From assembly GCF_001575205.1 (NCBI RefSeq), contig NZ_LSRE01000050.1, positions 186,001-250,000 of the forward strand: a stretch of 64,000 bases of DNA. The letters run 5' to 3'. This DNA comes from Tsukamurella pseudospumae (GTDB taxonomy: Bacteria; Actinomycetota; Actinomycetes; Mycobacteriales; Mycobacteriaceae). Below the pieces are notes generated by a model that was given only the letters and a program-made list of their open reading frames with translations, ran no database searches and had not been told where the DNA came from. This document shows positions 9,082-16,802 of the stretch, piece by piece (position 1 is the stretch's first letter; the number at the start of each line of letters is the position of its first letter). The translations under genes and the position numbers were made by a program.

Positions 9082-9126
9082 GTCAATCAACAGTTGACAA
9101 AACTGGGACGTCAATTCATTCTTGAC
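9082..9126. promoter_or_regulatory. Twin GTCAA-N7-TTGAC inverted repeats in a divergent promoter
   Basis: Two perfect inverted repeats with 5-bp arms and 7-bp spacers, GTCAA-N7-TTGAC, at 9082-9098 and 9110-9126, exactly 28 bp apart. The second ends three bases before the ATG of the Clp_N-HTH gene. The TTGACA at 9094-9099 can also serve as a -35 box for that gene, with CATTCT at 9117-9122 as a weak -10, which would give a nearly leaderless transcript. Binding here would block transcription of the regulator and could affect the divergent oxidoreductase. Confidence 0.65.
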
Positions 9127-9128
9127 GC

Positions 9129-9851
9129 ATGCCCGAGAACAACCCCGTCAGCCTCGACCAACTCATCCGCACCGTGCACGCGCTGCACCCCGAGGGCAGC
9201 GCGCTCGAGCACCTCGGCGACGCCGTCGCCATCGCCTCCCACCTCGGCGAGACGGCCGACCACCTCGTCGGCCACTTCGTCGACCAGGCGCGGCGCAGCG
9301 GCGCCACCTGGACGTCGATCGGCGAGTCCATGGGGATGACGAAGCAGGCCGCGCAGCAGCGCTCCGCTCCCCCCAGCATCGACCCGGCCGCCCTGATCGA
9401 GGCGTCGGGTTCGCCGTACTCGCGCTTCACACCCCGAGCCCGCAGCGTGGTGGTCGCGGCGCAGGAGGAGGCGCGCGCCGCGGGGAGCCCGGTGATCGAC
9501 ACGGACCACGTCCTGCTGGGGCTCTTCCGCGAGCCCGAGGGCATCGCGGCGCGGCTGCTCGTCGGACGCGGCGTGACCGAGGCCGCCGTGCGGATGCGGA
9601 TTCCCGTCGCGGACGACACCGACGTGCCGGAGCTCGTCCCGTTCTCCACTGCGGGCAAGAAGACGATCGAGATGATCCTCCGGGAAGCTCTGCGCCTGGG
9701 CCACAACTACGTCGGCACGGAGCACGTCCTGCTCGGCGTCCTCGCCGAGGGAACCGGTCCGGGTGCCACGATCCTCGCCGAGCTCGGCGTGGACCACGCG
9801 CAGATCGACGTCGCCGTGCGCGAGATCCTTTCGACGTACACAGCGGAATGA
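9129..9851 (+). CDS. Clp_N-domain protein with N-terminal helix-turn-helix (putative regulator)
   Basis: A 240-residue protein with three parts. Residues 1-54 are helical. Residues 55-79 form a helix-turn-helix-like motif (SGATWTSIGESMGMTKQAAQQR), the pattern of small regulators that choose sites through the second helix. Residues about 97-230 hold two ClpA/ClpC-type N-terminal repeats (YSRFTPRARSVVVAAQEEAR...TDHVLLGL and FSTAGKKTIEMILREA...GTEHVLLGVL). No ATPase domain follows, so it is not a chaperone. The repeats bind substrates or adaptors in ClpC, so the protein may couple protein-damage sensing to transcription (inference). Paired inverted repeats sit directly upstream. Confidence 0.85.
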   Translation: MPENNPVSLDQLIRTVHALHPEGSALEHLGDAVAIASHLGETADHLVGHFVDQARRSGATWTSIGESMGMTKQAAQQRSAPPSIDPAALIEASGSPYSRFTPRARSVVVAAQEEARAAGSPVIDTDHVLLGLFREPEGIAARLLVGRGVTEAAVRMRIPVADDTDVPELVPFSTAGKKTIEMILREALRLGHNYVGTEHVLLGVLAEGTGPGATILAELGVDHAQIDVAVREILSTYTAE

Positions 9852-9878
9852 CGCGGGTCCCGCCGCTACCGTGAGTGC

Positions 9879-10343
9879 ATGGCCGCCCTCGCCCGTGTCG
9901 TTCCCGCCGTGATCACCGCCGTCGTCGCCACCACGATCGCCGCGCCCGCCACGGCCGCGGCCTGCACCCCCGCACGCCAACTGGCCGCCGCCGACGCGTA
10001 CATCGCGGCGCTCGGCGATCGCACGAAGGCGGGCGCGGTGCCCTTCGCCCCCAACGCCGTCCGGTTCGAGAACGGCCTGCAGACCGGCTTCTCCGGCGAG
10101 CAGCTGCGTGGTGATCTGGACCGCCACCTGCAGTACTCGATCATGGATGCGCCGAAGGTCACCGCGCGTACCGTCGCGCCAGGCGGCGACGCGGACCTGC
10201 TCCACTACCGGTTCATCGTGCCCGTGCGCATCGCCGGGCAGCGCATCGTCGACGCGCCCACCGACGAGGACTTCCGCATCCCCCGCAGTACGTGCCTGAT
10301 CACCCGCATCGACGCGCGGATCACGATCACGGCGCCCCGCTGA
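9879..10343 (+). CDS. Small secreted protein, function unknown
   Basis: 154 residues with a signal peptide (1-27, ending ATAAAC). The mature part has an alpha+beta look: an amphipathic helix (ARQLAAADAYIAALGDR) followed by strands (HYRFIVPVRIAGQRIV, CLITRIDARITI), resembling the NTF2-like/DUF8021 fold. Two cysteines flank the mature chain (about 29 and 142) and could form a disulfide. It follows the Clp_N-HTH gene by 27 bp in the same direction, so co-transcription is possible. I cannot assign a function. Confidence 0.7.
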   Translation: MAALARVVPAVITAVVATTIAAPATAAACTPARQLAAADAYIAALGDRTKAGAVPFAPNAVRFENGLQTGFSGEQLRGDLDRHLQYSIMDAPKVTARTVAPGGDADLLHYRFIVPVRIAGQRIVDAPTDEDFRIPRSTCLITRIDARITITAPR

Positions 10344-10347
10344 CCGT

Positions 10348-10971
10348 TCAGCCGAGCCGCTCACTCAGGGTCGCGAGGCCTGCGCCGGCCAGTTCGGGCA
10401 GGGCGACGGTGCGGCCGCTCACCGCCAGGAGCAGGGCCAACAACGGTCCGGCGACCTCCGGGCCATCGCCGATGGTGACGTCCGCGTCGGTGGCACGCAA
10501 CCGCAGGCCGACGACGTGCTCCTTGGCGCCGCCCATGCCCTTTCCGGTCCGCGCCTGCAGCCGCAGCGCGCGTTCGACGGCCTCGACGGGGTAATCCCCC
10601 ACCGAACCGAGCGGGCGACGGATGTCCTCGCCGTGCACCACGACCTCGACGAGTCGCGTGTCCAGCGGCGCCGGCGGACCCGACGTGCGATCGACGAGTG
10701 CGCGGAAACGGTCGAGCATTCGCGGTGCGGGCCCGATCTCGCGGTCGATGCCGTTCTGATTGTCACGGTCGAAGTCGAAGCGCGCGAGGATCATTCCCCT
10801 GACGAAGCCGAGACGTGTGGTGTCCGCCGTGGAGATCTGATGCGCCACGACGTCCCGCACGCGCCACCCCGGGCACAGCGACGGGGTGTCCCAGCGCGCG
10901 TCGTCGACGCCCTCCAGGAAGGCGATCAGAGCGCGGCGCTCCGCGTGGACCAGCTGCCAGACATCGGACAT
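10348..10971 (-). CDS. Mycothiol-dependent maleylpyruvate isomerase family (DinB-like) protein
   Basis: A 207-residue protein with the N-terminal DinB/MDMPI four-helix bundle (residues 1-135). The family signature WDTPSLCPGWRVRDVVAHQ (27-45) contains the first metal-ligand His, and VVVHGEDIRRPLG (about 109-121) contains the later His. Such proteins are metal- and mycothiol-dependent transferases or isomerases and are numerous in actinobacteria, which use mycothiol in place of glutathione. The C-terminal 60 residues form a small alpha/beta domain of the SCP2-like type. It is convergent with the secreted protein gene, with only 4 bp between them. Substrate unknown. Confidence 0.82.
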   Translation of the reverse strand: MSDVWQLVHAERRALIAFLEGVDDARWDTPSLCPGWRVRDVVAHQISTADTTRLGFVRGMILARFDFDRDNQNGIDREIGPAPRMLDRFRALVDRTSGPPAPLDTRLVEVVVHGEDIRRPLGSVGDYPVEAVERALRLQARTGKGMGGAKEHVVGLRLRATDADVTIGDGPEVAGPLLALLLAVSGRTVALPELAGAGLATLSERLG

Positions 10972-11007
10972 GAAACTCCTTCGTCCCGCTCACCGTAGCG
11001 CGCCGCG

Positions 11008-12201
11008 TCACCGGTGAGGCCGGATTCGACGGGCGCGGCCCGCGAGGTACTCGCGCTCGGCCGGGTCGGTCGTCAGGGACACCGCCTTGGCGTACGCGGA
11101 TTCCGCCGCGTGGTCGCCGACCCGGTCCAGCAGGTGTGCGCGCAGCGCCCAGACCGATTGCAGGCGCTCGGCACCGTCGACGGCGTCGAGTGCTGCGAGA
11201 CCGGCACGCGCACCGTCGGTCTCGGCGACGACGGCGGCGCGCGCGACGCTCGCCCCGCGGGTCGGTGCGATGACGGCGAGGGCGTCGTAGAGGCGCAGCA
11301 GGACGGGCCAGTCCGGTGGTTCGCCGGGCGGGCGGGCGCAGTGCACCGCCCCGATCGACGCCTCCAGCTGGAACCGTCCGACGGTGCCGAGCGCGTGCGC
11401 GGCGCGCAGCCGGCGGTGTCCGGCGGCGATGAGGTCGCGATCCCAGCGGCCCGGATCCTGCTGGGCCAGAGGGACGTACCGTCCATCCTCGTCGACGCGG
11501 GCGGGCAGCCGCGCGCTCGAGAGGTACATGAGCGCGGCCAGTCCGTGCGCCTCCGCGACCGACGGCGCCGCCTCGACGACGGTGCCCACGAGCCCGAGGA
11601 GCAGGGCGTGCCGCTCACGGGGCGGGGTGGGCCACTCGATGGCGTACGAGGCGTAGATCGCTTCGAGAACGGGGTCGAGCCGGGCCGCGAGCGACGCGTC
11701 GTCGGGAACCGCGAACGGGATCCGGTCCTGCGCGATGCGCTTCTTCGCCCGGGTGAGCCGGGCGGCCATGGTCGCCGTGGGCACCAGGAAGGCCGCACCG
11801 ATCTGCGCGGCGGTGAACCCGAGGACCGTGTTGAGCATCAGGGGCACGCCCGCCGCGCCGAGGTCGGGGTGCGCGCAGACCAGCAGGAGCTCGAGGCGAC
11901 GGTCCGCCGCGGCGCCGAGCTCCGGAAGGTCGTGCGCGGCATCGTCGAACGGGACGGACGTGCGCTCGGCCGCCGAGCGCCACCGATCCCGCTGACGGTT
12001 CCGCGCCACCGTCAGCAGCCAGGCATCCGGGTCGTCGGGGACGCCGTCGACGGGCCACCGGGTCAGGGCCCGCTCGAAGGCGTCGGCGAGCGCGTCCTCG
12101 GCGGCGGCCAGGTCGTGCGTACGGGCTGCGAGCAGCGCCAGCAACCTGCCGTACGAGGTGCGGGCGGCGGTCTCCGCCCGCACCCCGGCGTCGACGTTCA
12201 T
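11008..12201 (-). CDS. ECF42-type RNA polymerase sigma factor with C-terminal extension
   Basis: A 397-residue sigma factor. Region 2 is at about 15-80 (RLLALLAARTHDLAAAEDALADAFERAL; PDAWLLTVARNRQRDRWR), region 4 at about 105-165, and a long C-terminal TPR-like extension (about 170-395, the DUF6596 area) contains the conserved YASYA segment after the sigma core. This architecture and the adjacent YCII/DGPF gene define group ECF42. The start at 12201 shares its A with the YCII stop (TGATG), indicating translational coupling; a longer frame to 12228 is possible but would overlap. ECF42 factors lack a classical anti-sigma; the extension is thought to be regulatory. Confidence 0.9.
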   Translation of the reverse strand: MNVDAGVRAETAARTSYGRLLALLAARTHDLAAAEDALADAFERALTRWPVDGVPDDPDAWLLTVARNRQRDRWRSAAERTSVPFDDAAHDLPELGAAADRRLELLLVCAHPDLGAAGVPLMLNTVLGFTAAQIGAAFLVPTATMAARLTRAKKRIAQDRIPFAVPDDASLAARLDPVLEAIYASYAIEWPTPPRERHALLLGLVGTVVEAAPSVAEAHGLAALMYLSSARLPARVDEDGRYVPLAQQDPGRWDRDLIAAGHRRLRAAHALGTVGRFQLEASIGAVHCARPPGEPPDWPVLLRLYDALAVIAPTRGASVARAAVVAETDGARAGLAALDAVDGAERLQSVWALRAHLLDRVGDHAAESAYAKAVSLTTDPAEREYLAGRARRIRPHR

Positions 12202-12587
12202 CAGTCCGTGCAGGCGTTGGCGTTCCAAATGCCCTCGTCGCAGGCCGCGGCCACCCTCCGGACCTCGATGACGGCGTACTGGGTGGCCGGATGCTTCTCC
12301 GCCCAGGCGATCGCGGCGTCCTGATCCGGCACGTCCAGGAGGAAGACGCCGGCGAGCGCCTCACGCGTGTCGGCGAACGGGCCGTCCTGGACCCGGAGGT
12401 CACCGTCGCGACGCGTGACGGTGACCGTCTGCGCCTGCGGTTCCAGGATCTCCGCGCCGATCAGCACGCCCGCGGCCTGCAGCGCGGCGGTGTAGTCCGC
12501 CATCGCCCGCTGCATCTGCAGCATGGCCTCCATCGGAACGTCGCCCTCGGCGGGCTCGGCGTTGTTGAGCAGCAGTGCGTAATGCAT
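12201..12587 (-). CDS. YCII-related (DGPF motif) protein
   Basis: A 128-residue YCII/DGPF domain protein, ferredoxin-like fold. The name-giving motif is present as QDGPFADTREALAGVFLLDV (about 68-86), with the conserved His at AEKHPA. Excellent ribosome-binding site AGGAGG before ATG 12587. It is the first gene of a two-gene operon with the ECF42 sigma factor, to which it is joined by TGATG at 12199-12203. YCII proteins are always-nearby partners or targets of ECF42. The biochemical activity is not established. Confidence 0.88.
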   Translation of the reverse strand: MHYALLLNNAEPAEGDVPMEAMLQMQRAMADYTAALQAAGVLIGAEILEPQAQTVTVTRRDGDLRVQDGPFADTREALAGVFLLDVPDQDAAIAWAEKHPATQYAVIEVRRVAAACDEGIWNANACTD

Positions 12588-12678
12588 GATTCCTCCTGAT
12601 GTCCACTGTGCCCCAGGGGCGGGGCACAGTGATGACGATCGAGGCGGACCGAAATCGACAGTTGCTCCGAGAAGTCTC

Positions 12679-13371
12679 CTACCGGGCCGCGAGCAGCGCC
12701 ACGACGCCCTCGGCGACGGGGTGCGCGCTGGCCGGATTCTGGCCGGTCACGACGGTGCCGTCGGTAACAGCGAATGGGGCCCAGGCCTCGTCGGCCTGCA
12801 CATACGTCGCTCCGAGCGCGGCGATGCGCTCCTCGAGGTTGAACGGAACGATGGCGTCGAGTCCTGCGAGGACCTCCTCGTTCCACGAGAACCCCGCGAT
12901 GCGGCGGTCCGCGATGAGCGGCGCACCGTCGGCCCTGGTCGCGCCGAGCAGGCCCGCGGTGCCGTGGCAGACGGCGGAGACGATCTTCCCGGCCCCATCG
13001 AACTCGCGCAGCAGCACGGCGAGACGCTCGTCGGTCGGGAAGTCGAACATCACGCCGTGCCCACCGGTCAGGTAGATCGCGTCGAAGTCCGCGACGTCGA
13101 CGTCCTTGAGGGACACCGTGTTCCGCACGCGATCCATGAAGGCGGGATCGTCGTAGCGGGCGCGGGTGCCGCCCTGGGCGAGCACCTCGTGGCTGAGCGA
13201 CTCGGGATCGATCGGGACGAAGCCGCCGTCGATGCTCGCGATGACAGTGGCGTGGCCCGCCGCCTCGACGACGTCCACGAAATGCGTCAGCTCGCCCAGC
13301 CACAGGCCGGTGCGACGACCGCTGACCTCGTAGGACGGAACGCTGGTGGTGACGACCAGGATGGTGCTCAT
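12679..13371 (-). CDS. DJ-1/PfpI-family protein (Hsp31/glyoxalase III-like)
   Basis: A 230-residue DJ-1/PfpI fold. The nucleophile elbow is AVCHGTAGLL with Cys135 and His136, and an acidic residue of the Hsp31-type triad lies in the GLWLGELTHF region (22-31). The YLTGGHG (100-106) segment is typical of the Hsp31/glyoxalase III branch. Probable roles are methylglyoxal detoxification or repair of glycated proteins (family knowledge). It is divergent from a MarR-type gene at 13469, with three CAACTGA repeats between them, so it is very likely that regulator's target. Confidence 0.87.
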   Translation of the reverse strand: MSTILVVTTSVPSYEVSGRRTGLWLGELTHFVDVVEAAGHATVIASIDGGFVPIDPESLSHEVLAQGGTRARYDDPAFMDRVRNTVSLKDVDVADFDAIYLTGGHGVMFDFPTDERLAVLLREFDGAGKIVSAVCHGTAGLLGATRADGAPLIADRRIAGFSWNEEVLAGLDAIVPFNLEERIAALGATYVQADEAWAPFAVTDGTVVTGQNPASAHPVAEGVVALLAAR

Positions 13372-13403
13372 CGTGACTCTCCGATCAGAATTGATTTGCT
13401 CAA

Positions 13404-13445
13404 CAACTGAACCGTATCACAACTGATATATCTATCAACTGATAT
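13404..13445. promoter_or_regulatory. Three CAACTGA direct repeats at 16-bp period, divergent operator
   Basis: CAACTGA occurs at 13404, 13420 and 13436, exactly 16 bp apart; the last two extend to CAACTGATAT. Short dyads are superimposed: ATCA-N4-TGAT (13384-13395 and 13416-13427), ATCA-AC-TGAT (13434-13443) and GATATATC (13425-13432). The AT-rich stretch stands out in GC-rich surroundings and lies between the DJ-1 gene and the MarR-type gene. It probably is the binding region of that regulator. Confidence 0.65.
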
Positions 13446-13468
13446 GTGAGACCTGTTAGGCTGGAGAC

Positions 13469-13912
13469 ATGGCAGTACATGAGGAGACCTGCGACTTCGG
13501 TTGGTCCGTGGGGGTCCTGAACAAGGCCTACGCCGAGGCGGTCGCGCCGATCCTCGACCGGATCCCCCGCGGGATCCGCGGCTATCAGACGCTGTACGCG
13601 GCCGCCACCTACGACCTGCCGACGCAGCTCGCCCTCGCCGAGTACCTGCTCATCGACAAGTCGGTGATGCCCTACGTGGTCGACGACCTCGTCGACGGTG
13701 GGCTGGTTCGCCGCGAACCGTCGCCGACGGATCGCCGGGCGCGGAGGGTCGTGCCCACCGACGCGGGCCTGACAACGCTCCGCAAGGTGCGCGATGCGGT
13801 CGCGGTCGCGGAAGCGGAGCTGCTGGAGCCGCTCTCCCCCGACGACGCCGCGGTCCTGCGGCGCGCCGTCGCGATCGTCGCCCGGACCTCGCGCGACGGC
13901 TGCGCGGGCTAG
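13469..13912 (+). CDS. MarR-family transcriptional regulator
   Basis: A 147-residue winged-helix regulator: dimerisation helix at 10-30, helix-turn-helix around 50-80 (PTQLALAEYLLIDKSVMPYVVDDLVDGGLV), wing at 80-95 (RREPSPTDRRARRVVPTDAG, the usual DxRxxxxxLT pattern) and a C-terminal dimer helix. Two N-terminal-side cysteine positions (Cys8 and the C-terminal Cys145) could be redox-sensitive, but this is only a possibility. It is divergent from the DJ-1 gene and shares a repeat-rich 97-bp intergenic region, so autoregulation plus control of DJ-1 is likely. Confidence 0.85.
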   Translation: MAVHEETCDFGWSVGVLNKAYAEAVAPILDRIPRGIRGYQTLYAAATYDLPTQLALAEYLLIDKSVMPYVVDDLVDGGLVRREPSPTDRRARRVVPTDAGLTTLRKVRDAVAVAEAELLEPLSPDDAAVLRRAVAIVARTSRDGCAG

Positions 13913-13926
13913 CCCTCCACTCCGGC

Positions 13927-14376
13927 TCAGCCCTGCGGCAGAGCGAGGTGCAGCAGCGGGTACGGCAGTCCGTCGCCGTCGGTCTCGCTGCGGCCCGTCA
14001 CCACGAAACCGCTGTGCGCGTAGAAGCCGACGGCCTGCCCGTTCTGCTCGTTGACGTCGACGGTGCGGACGCCCTGCTCGCGGACCACGTGGTCGAGGAG
14101 CGCGCGACCGATGCCCCGCCCTCGGGCGTCGGCGTGCACGAACAGCATCGCGAGGTCCTCCCCCGCCGTCCCCGCGAATCCGACGGGCGCACCGTCGACC
14201 TCCGCGACGGTGAGCCGGACCTGCGGGAAGTAGTCGCTCGCGAGCCTGCCCTCGATGGCGTCGCGGTCGGCGTCGGCGAGGAAGTCGTGCGTCGCATCGA
14301 CCGAGCTGCGCCAGACGGTGACCAGGTCGGCGAACTCCTCCGGGCCCCGGCAGTCGCGCAGCACCGGGCCGGTCAT
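13927..14376 (-). CDS. GNAT-family N-acetyltransferase
   Basis: A 149-residue GCN5-related acetyltransferase. The acetyl-CoA pyrophosphate loop is visible as VHADARGRGIGRALLDH (about 80-96), followed by the conserved NEQNGQAVGFYAHSGF motif (114-129) typical of the YjaB-like subgroup. Its start overlaps the upstream peroxiredoxin stop by ATGA (14373-14376), so the two are translated together. Substrate unknown; pairing with a peroxiredoxin suggests a small-molecule or protein modification linked to oxidative stress, which is inference only. Confidence 0.85.
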   Translation of the reverse strand: MTGPVLRDCRGPEEFADLVTVWRSSVDATHDFLADADRDAIEGRLASDYFPQVRLTVAEVDGAPVGFAGTAGEDLAMLFVHADARGRGIGRALLDHVVREQGVRTVDVNEQNGQAVGFYAHSGFVVTGRSETDGDGLPYPLLHLALPQG

Positions 14377-14831
14377 GCGCGCAGGGCGGCGAGCGCCCGG
14401 TCGGCGTGCGCCTGCATGTTGACCTCGGAGGCGATCACGTCGGCGACGGTGCCGTCGGTGCGGATCGCGAACGTGGTGCGTTTGGTGGGCATGCCGGCCA
14501 GCTTGAGCAGGCCGTCACGCTTGACGCCGTACGCCGTGGCCACGGCCCCGTCGACGTCCGAGAGCAGGGGGTAGTCGAGACCGTGCTTGGCCGTCCAGTC
14601 CTGCTGCTTGGCGACCGCGTCGCGGCTGATGCCCACGCGCTGGACGCCCGCGTCCGAGAACTCGGCGGCGAGGTCGCGGAAGTGGCAGGCCTCCTTGGTA
14701 CAGCCCGGCGTGAACGCGGCCGGGTAGAAGAACAGGGCGACGGGGCCGTTCGCGAGCAGGTCACTGAGCTTCCGCGGGGCGCCGTCCTGGTCGGGGAGTT
14801 CGAAGTCGGGCGCGATGTCACCGGGTTTCAT
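14373..14831 (-). CDS. Bcp-type peroxiredoxin
   Basis: A 152-residue thiol peroxidase that reduces hydrogen and organic peroxides. The motif PAAFTPGCTKEAC holds the peroxidatic Cys44 and the resolving Cys49 five residues later, as in atypical 2-Cys Bcp (PrxQ) proteins. The conserved Arg that activates the thiol is in the TKRTTF segment (about 117-122). It closely resembles the mycobacterial Bcp/BcpB group. It is followed by, and translationally coupled to, the GNAT gene. Divergent from the DUF2461 gene, whose start is 24 bp away. Confidence 0.92.
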   Translation of the reverse strand: MKPGDIAPDFELPDQDGAPRKLSDLLANGPVALFFYPAAFTPGCTKEACHFRDLAAEFSDAGVQRVGISRDAVAKQQDWTAKHGLDYPLLSDVDGAVATAYGVKRDGLLKLAGMPTKRTTFAIRTDGTVADVIASEVNMQAHADRALAALRA

Positions 14832-14854
14832 GCGGTCCAGGTTAGCCTGGCCGC

Positions 14855-15487
14855 ATGAGCTTCACCGGATTCCCCGAGGCCGCACTGGACTTCTACGACG
14901 ACCTCGAGGCCGACAACTCGAAGGTCTTCTGGGAGGCGCACAAGGAGGTCTACAAGACCTCCGTCGCCGCCCCGATGGCCGCACTCACCGACGAGCTGGC
15001 CGACGAGTTCGGCACCGCGAAGATCTTCCGCCCGTACCGGGACGTGCGCTTCTCCAAGGACAAGACGCCCTACAAGACCCACCAGGGAGCGTTCGTCGGC
15101 GTGGGTCCGGCGACGGGCTACTACCTGCAGATCGGGGCGCCCGGCGTCCGGGTCGGCGCCGGGTTCTACGAAGCGAGCTCCACCCGCCTCGCGGCGTTCC
15201 GGAAGGCCATCGACAACGACCTGTACGGACCGGCGCTGGAGCAGGTGATCGCGAAGCTGCGGCGTCGGGGCTGGGAGATCGGCGGCGAAACGCTCAAGAC
15301 CTCGCCGCGTGGCTGGGACCCCGACCACCCGCGCATCGACCTGCTGCGGCACAAGTCGCTCACGGTGATGCGGGACTACGGCTTCGAGGAGATCATCCAC
15401 ACGCCGAAGCTCGTCCCGCAGATCCGCAAGCACTGGCGCGAGACGTCCGCGCTGCTGGACTGGCTGGTCGAGCACGGCGACGCCTGA
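14855..15487 (+). CDS. DUF2461 (TIGR02453) family protein
   Basis: A 210-residue member of DUF2461, recognised by FTGFPEAALDFYDDLEADNSKVFW near the start, the basic centre FRPYRDVRFSKDKTPYKTHQGAF (about 59-81) and the GAGFYEAS strand. The family is widespread in bacteria and fungi, is cytoplasmic and has no assigned biochemical function. The conserved Arg/Lys/His cluster in the middle suggests a phosphate- or nucleic-acid-binding surface (inference). It is a single gene, divergent from the peroxiredoxin. Confidence 0.85.
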   Translation: MSFTGFPEAALDFYDDLEADNSKVFWEAHKEVYKTSVAAPMAALTDELADEFGTAKIFRPYRDVRFSKDKTPYKTHQGAFVGVGPATGYYLQIGAPGVRVGAGFYEASSTRLAAFRKAIDNDLYGPALEQVIAKLRRRGWEIGGETLKTSPRGWDPDHPRIDLLRHKSLTVMRDYGFEEIIHTPKLVPQIRKHWRETSALLDWLVEHGDA

Positions 15488-15501
15488 GCGCCGCAGCTGC
15501 G

Positions 15502-15852
15502 TCAGTCGTCGAGAGCGCTCACGGCGATGCCGTACGGGAGGAAACGCACCTTCCGGGTGGCGTCGACGTTGTGCTGGTTGGCACGGAGCGCGTCGATCTC
15601 CGTGGCGAAGACCTGCTCGACGTGGGCGCTGCCGTCGTCGGTGGTGGCGATGACCGCCCACACCCCGTCGCCGCTCTCGCCGGCCGTCTCGGGCTCGCGC
15701 TTCGGGCGGCGGCCGGCATCGTCGAAGACCCGGGAGAACGCATCGCGCCCGGCGGCGCCACCGACGAGCTTGCCGAGCATGTCCCTCGCCTCGCGCGCGA
15801 GATCGTCGAACTCACCCGGACCGAATCCGAACGGATTCTCGTTACCTGCCAT
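15502..15852 (-). CDS. Conserved hypothetical protein, small and acidic
   Basis: 116 residues from the ATG at 15852, which is preceded by GAGGAG. The N-terminus has a glycine/phenylalanine stretch (NPFGFGPGEFDDLAREARDMLGKLVGG), then a charged linker, then a compact C-terminal part (GVWAVIATTDDGSAHVEQVFATEIDALRANQHN) of alternating strand and helix ending in KVRFLPYGIAVSALDD. The C-terminal part reads like a small signal-receiving or GAF/DUF-like fold, but I do not recognise it. It ends convergent to the DUF2461 gene with 14 bp between. Confidence 0.65.
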   Translation of the reverse strand: MAGNENPFGFGPGEFDDLAREARDMLGKLVGGAAGRDAFSRVFDDAGRRPKREPETAGESGDGVWAVIATTDDGSAHVEQVFATEIDALRANQHNVDATRKVRFLPYGIAVSALDD

Positions 15853-15914
15853 CGTCGACTCCTCGGGCCGTCGGTACCCACCTGTCTCCAGTGTCCACGC
15901 GGTCGACGGTGCTG

Positions 15915-16250
15915 TCATCCCCCGTTGCGATACCGATCGGGACGGGATCCACCGGGGACCCGCACCGTGGGGTCGAACTGGCTGAGGAACCAGTCGAACT
16001 CCAGCGAGTCACCGCGACTGACGAGAAGCGACATCCCGACGGCCATGACGATCCCGAGGAGTGCGAGCGCGATCGCGCCCAGGATCAGCGACCACCACAT
16101 CAGGCGGTGCACCTGCGGGTCGTCGGTGAACACCAGGACGATGGGCGCGACGGTGAGTGCGTAGACGATGTAGGCATTGGTCAGCACCTTGTCGGCGTGA
16201 ACCGCGAACCACAGCGCCCGGCACCGGCCACCCCGTGTCTGCTCGAACAT
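15915..16250 (-). CDS. Small membrane protein with two transmembrane helices
   Basis: 111 residues from ATG 16250, preceded by the ribosome-binding site GGAGGAAGGGA. Two hydrophobic helices, at about residues 24-45 (TNAYIVYALTVAPIVLVF) and 53-76 (MWWSLILGAIALALLGIVMAVG), are followed by a soluble tail with a FDWFLSQFDPTVRVPGGSRPDR segment. No family recognised. It lies in a leftward run between the hypothetical protein and the VOC gene. Confidence 0.65.
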   Translation of the reverse strand: MFEQTRGGRCRALWFAVHADKVLTNAYIVYALTVAPIVLVFTDDPQVHRLMWWSLILGAIALALLGIVMAVGMSLLVSRGDSLEFDWFLSQFDPTVRVPGGSRPDRYRNGG

Positions 16251-16328
16251 GTCGACTCCCTTCCTCCGATGTCTTTCGACCGTAGGAGGGCAGGGGTACA
16301 CGTGGCGATTACCTGCGAGGTAACACGA

Positions 16329-16760
16329 TCAGTCCAGACAGAACTCGTTGCCCTCGACATCGGCCATGGTGAGGCACGACTCGTTCGCGCCGTCGGCCTC
16401 CTGCAGGTACAGCCGCGTGCCGCCCAACTTCTCGAGCCGTGCGCACTCCGCCTCCAGCGCCGCGAGCCGTTCCGCGCCGACCATGCCGAGTCCGACGCGG
16501 ACGTCGAGGTGCACCCGGTTCTTGACGGTCTTCCCCTCGGGCACCCGCTGGAAGAACAAGCGCGGCCCGACGCCGTTCGGGTCGACACAGGCGAACGCCG
16601 AGCCGTGGGCCTCGGGCGGGAGGGACTGCTCGAAGGCGTCCCAGTCCGCGAAGCCCGGTGGGGGCGGCGGCACGACGTATCCCAATACCTCGCACCAGAA
16701 GAGGGCGACGCGCTGGGGGTCGGCGCAATCGAAGGTGACCTGGATCTGCCGGACAGTCAT
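16329..16760 (-). CDS. VOC (glyoxalase/bleomycin resistance) family protein
   Basis: A 143-residue protein of one pair of beta-alpha-beta-beta-beta modules. The start IQVTFDCADPQRVALFWCEVLGY (about 5-27) and the end LTMADVEGNEFCLD are typical of the glyoxalase_6-type VOC group, with HLDV supplying a metal ligand in the centre (about 93-96). Substrate unknown. It is transcribed leftward, 42 bp downstream of the quinone-oxidoreductase-like gene, probably with it. Confidence 0.82.
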   Translation of the reverse strand: MTVRQIQVTFDCADPQRVALFWCEVLGYVVPPPPPGFADWDAFEQSLPPEAHGSAFACVDPNGVGPRLFFQRVPEGKTVKNRVHLDVRVGLGMVGAERLAALEAECARLEKLGGTRLYLQEADGANESCLTMADVEGNEFCLD

Positions 16761-16802
16761 GGGGTCACCGTAGCCAGCGCTGCGGTCAGTTCGCGACCTG
16801 AT

